Below, one piece after another: positions 7,738 to 15,260 of a stretch of DNA of 64,000 nucleotides (within the stretch, counting starts at the first letter, position 1; the number at the start of each line of letters is the position of its first letter). The stretch spans positions 62,001-126,000 of the forward strand of contig NKIP01000003.1 in NCBI GenBank assembly GCA_002256145.1, in the 5' to 3' direction. The translations under genes were made by a program, and so were the position numbers. Origin of the DNA: Comamonadaceae bacterium PBBC1. GTDB taxonomy: Bacteria > Pseudomonadota > Gammaproteobacteria > Burkholderiales > Burkholderiaceae_C. A model generated the notes under the pieces. It made no database searches and was not told the origin of the DNA. It was given only the letters and a program-made list of their open reading frames with translations.

Positions 7738-9112
7738 CCTTTTTGATACAGAAGCCGCCACGGGTGAGTTGACTGACTCAGATCTCGAATTACTCGACAT
7801 CCTTGAGAAAATTTATCGAGCGTCAGACAAAATTGCCATCAAAAAACTGGCGAAAAATGATCGCGCTTGGGCATGGGATCCCAAAGAGGGAAAACAAGAT
7901 GGTGTGTACATCACACAAGAATTTCGGTCGCATTTCTTCCCCAGCGATGATGCGTTGAAAGCGAATGAAGTGCGGCCACACATTCTTGAAGTTCTAGTTC
8001 CTATTATTTGGCCGCAAAGTAAAACACACCGTCGAAATGCGCGATATGTACGCTACACCAACAAGGGCAGTGAAACGCACCTAACCCGTTTACCCAAGGA
8101 TCTCTTTGCGACGACTGGCCCTGCGTCTTTACTTGTAATGGGGCGCACCAAACGCTCTCCCGAACTTGAGCTTGAATGTGTCCTTGTAGATTCCAATTCT
8201 GCGGTCTATTCGATGGTGGAAGCGAAATTTGATCTCAGGCCTGACTTTTTGGTAGGGCTTTTTGAACCACCTCAAGCATCCATCCAACCCAAACGCGACG
8301 AGGATGAATTACAAGTATTTATTGATGAAGCAATCTATGCTATTTCGCAAGGCACTCTTAGTAAGCTTCTTGAAAAATACGCAAAGATGCCATCTCCAGA
8401 ATACCTAAGCACCTTGGCGCAGACGATATGGAAGAAAAAAAATCCCGGGAAAAATCTAAATCCTCTTACGCTAAATAAACCAGGGGATACCGTTCAAGAG
8501 ATCGTCGCACATATCGAATTCGATTTGTACCGCAAGTACGAAGTCAGGACACGTGGATCAAAGCTGATCGAGATCTTGCTTGGGGATGGCAAAACACCTT
8601 CTGTGAATTCTCTGATTACTAAATTAGTCCGTGATTTTGGCAACTTCTACTCTGAAATGCTCAATGCAGCTCAACAACGCAAGGCACGTGTTGGTGCGGG
8701 TTTTGAAACTCACATACGAGCGTTGCTTGTGAACGGGGAAATACCCTTTGCCGAACAACGGGTAGTCAGCTCACTTCGACCTGATTTCGTGCTACCCAGT
8801 CTTGCAATGTATGAATCTAGTTCTCCGAATGCATTGGTGCTCTCCGCCAAGACGACTTTACGTGAGAGATGGAAACAGGTGGTCATGGAGAAACGTGGCT
8901 GCCCTATCTTCTTGGCAACAATGGATGAACGTGTTTCCCTTCCATCAGTCAAGAAAATGCGCGAACACGATATTTATCTTGTTGTACCTGAAGCCTTTAA
9001 GGCAAAAGGTCAAGGACAAAGCGCGATTGTGGATTTTGCTAAAGAACAAAACGTGCTGAGCTTCAGTGAGTTCTTCTGCAATGAAATTAGTCAACGCAGA
9101 GCACATTGGTGA
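7718..9112 (+). CDS. EcoRII-family restriction endonuclease
   Basis: 464 residues. The C-terminal half matches the EcoRII catalytic domain. It has AGAGFETHIRALL with Glu330, then SSLRPDFVLP with Asp356, then VLSAKTTLRERWKQV with Lys378, forming the PD-(D/E)xK-type centre, and later the typical DIYLVVPEAF strand. The N-terminal half would be the effector-DNA-binding and autoinhibitory domain of type IIE enzymes. It is longer than EcoRII itself (about 404 aa). Its start overlaps vsr by 20 bases, implying translational coupling. Recognition of CCWGG is inferred from the family and from the neighbouring Vsr. Confidence 0.88.
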   Translation: MNTTTIDLFDTEAATGELTDSDLELLDILEKIYRASDKIAIKKLAKNDRAWAWDPKEGKQDGVYITQEFRSHFFPSDDALKANEVRPHILEVLVPIIWPQSKTHRRNARYVRYTNKGSETHLTRLPKDLFATTGPASLLVMGRTKRSPELELECVLVDSNSAVYSMVEAKFDLRPDFLVGLFEPPQASIQPKRDEDELQVFIDEAIYAISQGTLSKLLEKYAKMPSPEYLSTLAQTIWKKKNPGKNLNPLTLNKPGDTVQEIVAHIEFDLYRKYEVRTRGSKLIEILLGDGKTPSVNSLITKLVRDFGNFYSEMLNAAQQRKARVGAGFETHIRALLVNGEIPFAEQRVVSSLRPDFVLPSLAMYESSSPNALVLSAKTTLRERWKQVVMEKRGCPIFLATMDERVSLPSVKKMREHDIYLVVPEAFKAKGQGQSAIVDFAKEQNVLSFSEFFCNEISQRRAHW

Positions 9113-9198
9113 ACTGCTAAAAAACTTTGCTTTTTCTGGCCGTATGACAGGCACTAGCCAGTAAAAATCAGGCATGCCCGGATGCCGGGATAGTGTCT

Positions 9199-9227
9199 AC
9201 GTGTCCACGTTCTTTAGGTGGACACGT
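9199..9227. repeat. 10-bp perfect inverted repeat at the end of the R-M operon
   Basis: ACGTGTCCAC (9199-9208) and GTGGACACGT (9218-9227) flank a 9-base loop, about 90 bases after the endonuclease stop. No T-run follows, so it is not a standard terminator. It marks the junction where the truncated DUF3427 sequence begins. Confidence 0.5.
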
Positions 9228-9250
9228 ATCTACCAAGCACACTAAGAGAT

Positions 9251-9946
9251 TGGAAATCAAGGCGGGATGCTCGGACACTGGCGTTGGACGGTGACTATTT
9301 GTTGCTGGAGTTGATCACGCCCAGTCGGGCAGGCTCGATCACGGGCAACGTGGTGGCCATCGAGCGGCAAGACGACAGCGGCGACAACCAATACCTGCTG
9401 CGGGTGGTCACCAAGGGCCGCGATGGCCAATACATTCTGAAAGCCAACAACCCGGACTACGACGACCTGACGGCCACCGACGACATGCGCACGCTCGCAC
9501 GCCTGCGCAACATCATCGATCCACTGGATCTGGCGCTCGGTGAGTCTTTCATGCGCGAAGACATTCCGGCGCTGTTTGGCGAGGCCTACAACCCTGGCAA
9601 TTGGAATGTCGGCCATGTGGTGCTGGCCCAGAAAAAGGCGCACATCCTGCTGGTCACGCTCAACAAACAAGGCCGGGCTGACGAGCACAAGTACATGGAC
9701 CACTGGATCGATGACACGCACTTTCACTGGCAAAGCCAAAACGCCACCGACCCGACCAGCAAACGCGGCGACGAAATCATCCGCCACGCCGCTTTAGGCA
9801 TCGACATCCACCTCTTTGTGCGCGACACCAAGCTGGCTGTCGGCAAGGCCGCACCGTTCACGTACCACGGCCGGGTGCGCTACCAGTCGCACCAGGGCAG
9901 CAGGCCCATGAGCATTGTGTTTGGGCTTGATGCGGCGTTGGGGTAA
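9251..9946 (+). pseudogene. C-terminal remnant of a DUF3427-type helicase protein
   Basis: An open frame of about 230 residues without a proper start; the nominal GTG at 9218 lies in the hairpin. The first part (DGDYLLLELITPSRAGS through YILKANNPDYDDL) resembles a LexA/S24-peptidase-like beta domain. The rest (DIPALFGEAYNPGNWNVGHV, HILLVTLNKQG, a DEHKYMDHWID strand, FTYHGRVRYQSHQGS, then PMSIVFGL) is DUF3427, normally the C-terminal end of large DEAD/SNF2 helicase-like proteins. The helicase part is missing, so this is a 5'-truncated remnant. Pieces of its 3' end recur at 11800, 13705, 15061 and 16699. Confidence 0.8.
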
Positions 9947-10024
9947 TTTACAGGGCTCGATTTGCAGACCCCGGTTCACAGCCTTTGCACCTGCGGCTGG
10001 CGTGCTGGCTGCGCCGCGCCTGAA

Positions 10025-11371
10025 CTACGGCAGCAACTTGCGCAGTTCGGGCGTCGACACGTCGTCCAAATGCCGGAACGCTGGTGCGATCTTGCCGATT
10101 TCCGTGTCTGTGACGCCGAATTGCTCAAAATAGACTTTCCACGCCCTGACGGTCTGCCAGACCTGCGCCATCATTTGCGCGGCTTCGGCCTTGGAGAGGG
10201 TGAACTGTGCATGCGAGGCCAGTGCGTTGTCCAAGGTGGCCAGTCGCCCTTGAGGGCCCACGCCCAGATGCAAGAAGCGCTCGGTGGCGTGGCTTGCTCG
10301 GGGCAAAACGTCGTACAGCGGGCTCAAGCGCCAGCCGGGCAGCCTGGGGTCCCACAAAAAGCCGTGGTTACGCAGGTGGTCGTCGTCGTTGCTCACCAGG
10401 ATGTTGAAGACCATGCGTTTGAAAAGTTCTGCGTTGTCTGCACGGATAACGCTGGGGTGGCAGTGCTCACGCACGGCCTGGGCGAGGTCGGTATAAGCCT
10501 TGGTGCGCGACTCGGTTTCGTCGCAAGCGACCATGGTCAGGCCGCTGACAAACCCCAAGCGGTGCTCTGTTCGGCCTTCTCCCGGTTGTGTTTGATACAA
10601 GTGGTCAGACTCTCCAACAACACCATCGGGTGCAAGCCAGTAGCGGTCGAAGCGCCGAATGAGCATGATCTTGCGGTCACCGATGGTGCGCATGTCGAGT
10701 GCGGGCACATTCAAACCAGCCTCTGCGGCCAGCCGAAGTGCGGCACTTTCCACGCCAGGCACATCGAAACCGTCTTTTTGACTCGAAAACTTGGCGAGCC
10801 ACAGCACGCCATGGTCATCCCGCACCGAGGCTTTGGGCCGTGCACCGCCGAGTCCCGTGCCATCGACAAAAATGGCTTCGAGGTGCGCAGGTACGGGCAG
10901 CCCTTCTTCAATGCGGTCAGCAGCCTCCATGAGGTGCGTTAGGTCATGTGAAACATGGGGGCCGTGTCGTGGGCCATCATGAATGCTGGTTCTGATGTCG
11001 AGCGCCCCCACGCGGTCGCTGCCTGCATGCAACAAATACTGAGACTCTGGCAGGCTGTTGGTTGGCACCTTGAGCTTGGTTTCAATGACACGACGACCCC
11101 ACGAGTCAGGTGCCGCATCGCGTATTCCGCCGAACATGGGCAATTGCTTGGCAGGCAAGAGCCGCTTGCCCAACACGTCATCGAGCTTTTGCAGACTGAG
11201 ACTGACGGGATCAATTTCCAGCGCATCTGGCCGACGTGCGTAGTTCATACCGTAAGCAAAACTCGAAGCAAGTACCTCGGTGTTTTCTTCCGTCATGAGC
11301 AGCTGCCCACAGGGCTTCCAGTCCTGCCCAAGGTGAGCAAAGACCATCAGTTTCAAGGTTTTGGCGGCCAT
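10025..11371 (-). CDS. hipA: HipA-type Ser/Thr kinase toxin (first copy)
   Basis: 448 residues. HipA kinases phosphorylate a glutamyl-tRNA synthetase or similar target and cause dormancy. Visible motifs are the nucleotide-loop GGARPKA (residues 175-181), the catalytic loop SNDDDHLRNHGF (327-338) and the metal-binding PLYDVLP (about 351-357). The N-terminal subdomain with AAPDSWGRRVIE is also typical. The gene lies 12 bases downstream of its antitoxin gene hipB on the same strand and is expected to be silenced by the HipB-HipA-operator complex at 11723-11774. It is unrelated in detail to the second HipA at 19245, with low overall similarity outside motifs. Confidence 0.93.
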   Translation of the reverse strand: MAAKTLKLMVFAHLGQDWKPCGQLLMTEENTEVLASSFAYGMNYARRPDALEIDPVSLSLQKLDDVLGKRLLPAKQLPMFGGIRDAAPDSWGRRVIETKLKVPTNSLPESQYLLHAGSDRVGALDIRTSIHDGPRHGPHVSHDLTHLMEAADRIEEGLPVPAHLEAIFVDGTGLGGARPKASVRDDHGVLWLAKFSSQKDGFDVPGVESAALRLAAEAGLNVPALDMRTIGDRKIMLIRRFDRYWLAPDGVVGESDHLYQTQPGEGRTEHRLGFVSGLTMVACDETESRTKAYTDLAQAVREHCHPSVIRADNAELFKRMVFNILVSNDDDHLRNHGFLWDPRLPGWRLSPLYDVLPRASHATERFLHLGVGPQGRLATLDNALASHAQFTLSKAEAAQMMAQVWQTVRAWKVYFEQFGVTDTEIGKIAPAFRHLDDVSTPELRKLLP

Positions 11372-11383
11372 CTGCGTCTTGCC

Positions 11384-11725
11384 TTAAAAGTCCAGTTCTT
11401 CGCGCTCTGCCGCGCTCAGGTCGCGGACCCGCTGGGTTTTCTCACGCGCACTGAGCGCCAGCAACGCCGGGTCTTTTTCAGTCAACAAGTCCAAAAGGGT
11501 GCTGCCTGGCGAGATGGCCTGCAGATAGCGCAAAACTTGGCCAATCGCGATGCCGGGCTCTCCCTTTTCAAGGCGATAGGCCGTGTTTCTAGACAGCCCT
11601 GCTCGCAGCGCAGCGTCAGCCTGTTTGACTTGACGCGCCAACCGCAGCCGCGCCAGAAGTTGCCCCAAGCGGGCGCATTCTTCTTGCTGTGACGGCATGA
11701 GCATGGCAGATTGATTGATTTTCAT
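11384..11725 (-). CDS. hipB: HipB-type antitoxin, Xre family (first copy)
   Basis: A 113-residue DNA-binding antitoxin with an Xre-type helix-turn-helix at about residues 17-75 (LGQLLARLRLARQVKQADAA, then AGLSRNTAYRLEKGEPG). It is placed immediately before hipA with a 12-base gap. It both neutralises HipA and represses the operon. Its ATG at 11725 lies inside the left arm of a nearly perfect 18-base inverted repeat, so binding there would block both transcription and initiation. The C-terminal tail is charged, as in other HipB proteins. Confidence 0.88.
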   Translation of the reverse strand: MKINQSAMLMPSQQEECARLGQLLARLRLARQVKQADAALRAGLSRNTAYRLEKGEPGIAIGQVLRYLQAISPGSTLLDLLTEKDPALLALSAREKTQRVRDLSAAEREELDF

Positions 11726-11774
11726 GTTCGTTAAATCGATATTTATTAATTGAATGATCGATTAAACGAACATG
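11723..11774. promoter_or_regulatory. hipB operator: 18-bp inverted repeat spanning the start codon
   Basis: CATGTTCGTTAAATCGAT (11723-11740) faces ATCGATTAAACGAACATG (11757-11774), with one mismatch in 18 and a 16-base AT-rich spacer. The left arm includes the hipB start codon. This is the natural binding site for the HipB dimer. Confidence 0.78.
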
Positions 11775-11799
11775 TTACTTGAAATTCTGTCTGCAAGCC

Positions 11800-11849
11800 A
11801 GGGCTGACGAGCACAAGTACATGGACCACTGGATCGATGACACGCACTT
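11800..11849 (+). pseudogene. Internal fragment of the DUF3427 gene
   Basis: Fifty bases match 9670-9720 of the DUF3427 remnant almost perfectly, on the same strand, encoding GADEHKYMDHWIDDTH-like residues. They sit between the hipB operator and a REP element, with nothing else of the gene present. Confidence 0.85.
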
Positions 11850-11858
11850 GAAGATGTT

Positions 11859-11930
11859 GTAGGTCGGCGGCTTCAGCCCCGACATGCATCCTGCGCCGAA
11901 GCCATGTCGTGGCTGAAGCCGCCGACCTAC
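11859..11930. repeat. REP-type palindromic element, family A
   Basis: A 72-base imperfect palindrome with outer arms GTAGGTCGGCGGCTT and AAGCCGCCGACCTAC and inner arms around CGACATG/CATGTCG. The same family forms the tandem array at 24992-25448. Confidence 0.85.
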
Positions 11931-11970
11931 GAGATGGCATGGCGCACATTTCAAACTTCAACTGGCCGGA

Positions 11971-12171
11971 TCAATAGGCTGCCTCGATGAGCTCGATGTC
12001 TTTCTTCAGCAATGCATTGAGCAAGGCATTGAGTGTGGTGCCCTTGGCCTCAGCTCGCTTGACCAGGAAGTCCAACACCTGCGGATCAAGGCGCACAGGC
12101 GGAATCAGGCGCAAATCAGGCTTGCAAAACTTGCCGCGCTGCGCGTTCGAAAAATCGTATTCTTCTTTCAT
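11971..12171 (-). CDS. BrnA/CopG-like antitoxin (orphan)
   Basis: 66 residues from the ATG at 12171 (MKEEYDFSNAQRGKF), which has an AAGGTG ribosome-binding site; an upstream GTG at 12180 is less likely. The N-terminal EYDFSNAQRGKF motif and the C-terminal ribbon-helix-helix (LDPQVLDFLVKRAEAKGTTL, then NALLNALL) mark the BrnA-like antitoxin family. The cognate BrnT-type toxin normally lies directly upstream, but here the upstream DNA is the start of the duplicated HigBA segment. It is therefore an antitoxin without a visible partner. Confidence 0.75.
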   Translation of the reverse strand: MKEEYDFSNAQRGKFCKPDLRLIPPVRLDPQVLDFLVKRAEAKGTTLNALLNALLKKDIELIEAAY

Positions 12172-12267
12172 GGTGTTCACCTTTTAGCTGGCATGTGGGT
12201 ATCGCTCACAGCGTCCGAAGTTTTCGTTCTGTCTTCATGGCGCGTCGGTGTCCGCGTTCCACACTTC

Positions 12268-12681
12268 TTACACAAAGGTCGCGGCAGAAACGCCAAACCG
12301 TTCGCTGAGCGCGCGCACTTGGCGAATGTTGAGTTCTCGCTTGCCCGTCAGTATTTCGGACACGACACCCTGACTGCCGATCTCGCTCAGATCGCTTTGC
12401 TTCAGTCCGTGTTGTTCCATCAGGAATTTCAGAGCTTGCACACCCGTGACTTCGGGCAGAGGGTGATGCTTGGCTTCATAGTCCTCGATCAGATCGCCCA
12501 CGATGTCGACCAACCCCATCGCGGGATGCTTTTCTTCGCCTTGGGTTTCATCCAGCAGGGCTTGGAGCATCTCGGTCATGCGCGCGTAGTGGGCTTCATC
12601 CCGGATAGGGGTGATATCAGTTGCGGCACGGAACTGCTCCCAGACTGGAAGAAGGTGCTTCACGTCGATGGCTGCATTCAT
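12268..12681 (-). CDS. higA: HigA-type antitoxin (copy 1)
   Basis: 137 residues from the ATG at 12681, which overlaps the higB stop as ATGA and sits 10 bases after an AAAGGAG ribosome-binding site. An ATG at 12690 is too close to that site. The N-terminal half (YARMTEMLQALLDE through DLIEDYEAKHHPLP) is the HigA dimer/toxin-binding region. The C-terminal half (QALKFLMEQHGLKQSDLSEI, GVVSEILTGKRELN) is the Xre DNA-binding domain. It should neutralise HigB and repress at 12974-12994. Its protein sequence is identical to copy 2 although the DNA differs. Confidence 0.92.
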   Translation of the reverse strand: MNAAIDVKHLLPVWEQFRAATDITPIRDEAHYARMTEMLQALLDETQGEEKHPAMGLVDIVGDLIEDYEAKHHPLPEVTGVQALKFLMEQHGLKQSDLSEIGSQGVVSEILTGKRELNIRQVRALSERFGVSAATFV

Positions 12682-12965
12682 GATTTCCATGCTCCTTTGT
12701 CGTATTCCCGGTGAGTCAATACTGCCTTGATGTACAAAATTTGCTTTTCGAACCGGATGTAAGCCACCAGGCGGTACTTGTTCCCGCCGATATCAAACAC
12801 CGCTAACTCGTTCACCTTGTCAACTGCATTGAAGGCGGCTTTGAGCTCGGCCCAATTTGCAAAACTGTTCTTTTCAATCACCCGCCGCCATCCCTGCAAG
12901 GGGGCTTCGGCCTGAGGATGATCGGCAGCGAAGGCCCGCAGGGCACTGTTGCTGATGATTTTCAT
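12678..12965 (-). CDS. higB: HigB-type mRNA interferase toxin (copy 1)
   Basis: 95 residues of the HigB/RelE fold; HigB cleaves mRNA on the ribosome. Diagnostic parts are MKIISNSALRAFAADHP, a WRRVIEKNSFANW helix, DIGGNKYRLVAYIRF, then IKAVLTHREYDKGAW with the catalytic His/Tyr region near the C-terminus. In the usual HigBA order the toxin gene comes first and overlaps higA by 4 bases. Copy 1 keeps Val at residue 67 in the core strand; copy 2 has Glu there. Confidence 0.92.
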   Translation of the reverse strand: MKIISNSALRAFAADHPQAEAPLQGWRRVIEKNSFANWAELKAAFNAVDKVNELAVFDIGGNKYRLVAYIRFEKQILYIKAVLTHREYDKGAWKS

Positions 12966-12969
12966 GGGT

Positions 12970-13122
12970 TCAGTTTATCTCAATACGAGATAAAACAAGC
13001 AAAAGCTCATAGTCACCTTGGTCTGCAGCTCGCAGGGCTGCCAGGTTCCCCTGGATGAGCCCAGCCTTCTCGTCGGTGGCCAGCGGTGTCTGGCCGTCCT
13101 GCTCATCCAGGTCTATCGCCAT
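12970..13122 (-). pseudogene. Truncated mobile mystery protein B (Fic family), copy 1
   Basis: An ATG at 13122 overlaps the end of the mobile mystery protein A gene by 10 bases, the usual arrangement for A-B pairs. About 40 residues (MAIDLDEQDGQTPLATDEKA, then GLIQGNLAALRAAD) match the N-terminus of mobile mystery protein B. The frame then runs into the higB promoter region and stops at 12970, giving 50 residues. The Fic catalytic domain is entirely missing. Confidence 0.75.
12974..12994. promoter_or_regulatory. higBA operator (copy 1)
   Basis: A perfect 8-base inverted repeat TTTATCTC-AATAC-GAGATAAA starts 9 bases upstream of the higB ATG. It is the expected site for HigA repression. It also encodes the last codons of the truncated mobile mystery protein B. 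Confidence 0.78.
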
Positions 13123-13574
13123 AGGTTTGACCAACGGCCGCGAAGCAATTCTTCGGTCCTGCGGTCCACCTGTTTGCGAAGCCGTTCTGCGCCAGGGCGC
13201 TGGTCTTCAAGACCCATGGTGTGGGCCACGCTTGCGACCTCTTCCATCGCGATGGTGCGAGCGCGTTCCTGCACCACGTCCGTGAGCGGGCGTCTGGGAA
13301 CCAGTGCGTAGACCAGTTCGCAATCCAGTCCATCAGCAAGTTTGCGCAGTTGTCCGAGCGAGATGCGGTCATCCGCTTCGGACTGTTCGGACTTGTGCAG
13401 CGTCGCCCCCGAGACGCCCAGCCGCTGAGCCTGCTGGCGTTCCGTTCGACCCAGGGCCTCCCGGATGAGCTTCAGCCATCCCCGAGACGGTGGCTGCCGC
13501 TTCACCAAGTCCGCGTAGCCGGAAAGGGTGGACTGCACTTGTTCAAGTCGAAGTTGGTTCAGTTCAGGCGTCAT
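13113..13574 (-). CDS. Mobile mystery protein A (copy 1)
   Basis: 153 residues of the 'mobile mystery protein A' family, an Xre-like regulator typically encoded beside a Fic-domain mobile mystery protein B on mobile DNA. Seen are an N-terminal MTPELNQLRLEQVQSTL helix, the SRGWLKLIREALG segment, and an HTH around QQAQRLGVSGATLHKSEQSE, followed by QLRKLADGLDCELVYALVP. It probably acts as antitoxin/regulator of protein B, but B is reduced to an N-terminal stub. Copy 2 at 16107 has the same protein sequence. A 12-base palindrome overlapping its promoter is at 13579. Confidence 0.85.
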   Translation of the reverse strand: MTPELNQLRLEQVQSTLSGYADLVKRQPPSRGWLKLIREALGRTERQQAQRLGVSGATLHKSEQSEADDRISLGQLRKLADGLDCELVYALVPRRPLTDVVQERARTIAMEEVASVAHTMGLEDQRPGAERLRKQVDRRTEELLRGRWSNLWR

Positions 13575-13578
13575 TGCT

Positions 13579-13590
13579 AGCCTATAGGCT
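13579..13590. promoter_or_regulatory. Palindromic operator of mobile mystery protein A (copy 1)
   Basis: AGCCTATAGGCT, a perfect 12-base palindrome, lies 5-16 bases upstream of the start codon and is conserved in copy 2. The gap beyond it to 14093 contains no gene. It holds a small TGCTTCT/AGAAGCA hairpin, a DUF3427 tail fragment and REP-B elements. Confidence 0.65.
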
Positions 13591-13704
13591 GGTTAATTTC
13601 GTTGAAATGTTAGCCCAATTGGAAGCAGCATGCAATGAATTGCTTCTTTATAGAGAAGCAGCCAATGTCATTCTGCTGCACTTATGGGAAGCTTTTATTG
13701 ATCC

Positions 13705-13752
13705 AGTCAGCCCATGAGCATTGTGTTTGGGCTGCAAAGCGGGGCGGATTGA
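13705..13752 (+). pseudogene. 3'-terminal DUF3427 fragment
   Basis: About 45 bases match the last codons of the DUF3427 remnant (PMSIVFGL, then QSGAD and stop). They lie at the end of repeat copy 1, directly before the REP-B cluster. Confidence 0.8.
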
Positions 13753-13796
13753 CGGCTGCATCGCTGGCCCTGCGTGTGGGCGGCGGTTTTTTTTGG

Positions 13797-13953
13797 TGTG
13801 GGAGCCCACCCCTGTGGGCGATGGTTTGCAGGGCGAAGTTGAGGGCGTGTTCCACGCCCATCGCCCACGGGGTGGGCTCCTACAAGGACAGCTCATCGCC
13901 CACGGGGTGGGCTCCCACAAAGACAGCCCATCGCCCACGGGGTGGGCTCCTGC
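13797..13953. repeat. REP-type elements, family B, four arms
   Basis: One arm TGTGGGAGCCCACCCCTGTG at 13797 faces three direct copies of its complement, each containing CATCGCCCACGGGGTGGGCT, at about 13858, 13893 and 13928, spaced 35 bases apart. They form strong hairpins and belong to the REP/BIME class. Related copies are at 14978 and 16791. Confidence 0.85.
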
Positions 13954-14093
13954 ACAAAAGCCATCTCTTGCCTGTTGCTCAAGACTGCATGGTGCCTGTC
14001 CTTTGCGAGCGCGTTTCGGCATCTTTTTGATGTCATTCATCTAACTTTGACTTCGACTCGGGTAAAGATACACTGCCATGATCTATTCCAGCC

Positions 14094-14306
14094 ATGAACA
14101 CGCCCAACCGCCACCCCAAAAACGCCACGCCATCCCAACCAGGATCGTGGGCATCGAGCCAAGCCTTGGCTATTTTGGCTGTGGATGGCATCCGCCCCAG
14201 CAACAAGGGGTTGGCCCTCATGCAGTCGATTGACAGTGGCACCATGACCCATGCTCAGGCGATTCAGTCAATCATTGAAAGAGCACGTCAGTACGCCAAA
14301 GACTGA
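14094..14306 (+). CDS. VbhA-like antitoxin of the Fic pair
   Basis: A 70-residue protein whose ATG is 218 bases before that of fic; its stop is 5 bases upstream of fic. The second half (IRPSNKGLALMQSIDSGTMT, then HAQAIQSIIERA) fits the small VbhA-type antitoxins that block Fic adenylylation with a helix carrying an (S/T)xxxE(G/N) motif. At the expected place it reads AILAVDGI, so the inhibitory Glu appears replaced by Asp and the leading Ser/Thr is missing. Either inhibition is altered or my alignment is off. The pair sits between the two copies of the HigBA repeat. Confidence 0.7.
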   Translation: MNTPNRHPKNATPSQPGSWASSQALAILAVDGIRPSNKGLALMQSIDSGTMTHAQAIQSIIERARQYAKD

Positions 14307-14311
14307 ACATC

Positions 14312-14932
14312 ATGCAGGACGATGATCACTATTACGTTGAGGGTTACAACGCTGAACTGGACCCGTATGCCCTTGAGAACGGGGTGCTCAAGAATAATTT
14401 TGGAATCACCGATTCAGCCTCTTTGAATGAGGTGGAGGCGGATATTGCAGGGGTTCAGATTCAAAAAATACTCAAAGAGCCTGCTCCAAAAAGCTTCACC
14501 GCCTTACATCTTTGCGCCTTGCATGAACAAGTGTTTTCAGAGGTGTACCCGTGGGCCGGTCATTACCGCCAAGTAGACATCGCCAAAGGCGATACACATT
14601 TCCTCAGGCACCAGGACATTGCTGCCAAGTTGGACACGATTTTTTCAGGCCTTGCCAAGGAAGGTTTCTTGCAAGGTGCCAACCCTCAAGCGTTCAGCGA
14701 GTTCATGGGGGAATTTTTGGTGCAATTGAATTTTGTCCATCCTTTTCGAGAGGGAAATGGGCGAGTTCAAAGGCTTCTTGTGACGCAAATCGCAACAAAT
14801 GCAGGCTTGTCATTAGACTGGCAACCCATTGGGAATGAGGCTATGAAACAGGCTTGCATCGCCGGTATTCAAGGCGAGTCACGCCCAATGGCGCGTCTCA
14901 TCTGGCTCAACATCAAACAGTTTCCAGTCTAA
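14312..14932 (+). CDS. fic: Fic-family AMP-transferase toxin
   Basis: 206 residues containing the Fic core HPFREGNGR (residues 143-151) with catalytic His143, preceded by the typical FTALHLCALHEQVFSEVYPWAG segment and the flap around DTHFLR. Fic enzymes transfer AMP or related groups onto target proteins such as topoisomerases. No inhibitory (S/T)xxxE(G/N) helix is visible inside the protein, so as a class I Fic it depends on the antitoxin encoded 5 bases upstream. Confidence 0.9.
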   Translation: MQDDDHYYVEGYNAELDPYALENGVLKNNFGITDSASLNEVEADIAGVQIQKILKEPAPKSFTALHLCALHEQVFSEVYPWAGHYRQVDIAKGDTHFLRHQDIAAKLDTIFSGLAKEGFLQGANPQAFSEFMGEFLVQLNFVHPFREGNGRVQRLLVTQIATNAGLSLDWQPIGNEAMKQACIAGIQGESRPMARLIWLNIKQFPV

Positions 14933-14977
14933 AGCCGCCCCGAGCCTGTTGAACCCTATTGAGGGCGTGTCCCACGC

Positions 14978-15003
14978 CCATCGCCCACGGGGTGGGCTCC
15001 TAC
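14978..15003. repeat. REP family B, single arm
   Basis: A single arm containing CATCGCCCACGGGGTGGGCT. It is part of a segment, 14961-15054, that is repeated at 16834-16926. The gap 14933-15260 holds this element, the DUF3427 tail fragment at 15061 and the start of repeat copy 2, but no gene. Confidence 0.8.
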
Positions 15004-15060
15004 AAAAAGGCAGCCGTTGGCCTACAAGGTGGGCGTCTGCGTTCAGGGTCTGAGCTTGCA

Positions 15061-15165
15061 GGCAAAGCCGCACCCTTCACGTACCACGGCCGCGTGCACT
15101 ACCAGTCGCACCAGGGCAGCAAGCCCATGAGCATCGTGTTTGGGCTGCAAAGCGGGGCGGGTTGA
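15061..15165 (+). pseudogene. 3'-terminal DUF3427 fragment (35 codons)
   Basis: The bases encode GKAAPFTYHGRVHYQSHQGS followed by KPMSIVFGLQSGAG and a stop. This is nearly identical to the end of the DUF3427 remnant at 9840-9945. It lies directly before the second HigBA repeat copy. Confidence 0.9.
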
Positions 15166-15260
15166 CTGGTGCATCGCTGGCACTGCATGTGGGCGGCGCC
15201 TGCAGCGTCCGAAGGTTTCGTTTGGCCTTCATAGCGCGGCATTACCCGAGTTCCCCCCCT

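Larger units (their letters stand above)
12209..13884. repeat. Direct repeat of about 1.68 kb, copy 1 (HigBA plus MMP A cassette)
   Basis: This segment recurs at 15203-16878 in the same orientation, with an offset of 2993-2994 bases. It contains higA, higB, a truncated mobile mystery protein B, mobile mystery protein A, a DUF3427 tail fragment and REP-B arms. The copies diverge most at their 5' ends and in the non-coding part. The coding parts are nearly identical. Confidence 0.95.

Noticed and set aside
13648-14044. Several 70-130-codon frames on both strands around the REP-B cluster
   Set aside because: They are produced by the GC-rich palindromes and have repetitive Pro/Trp/Gly content.
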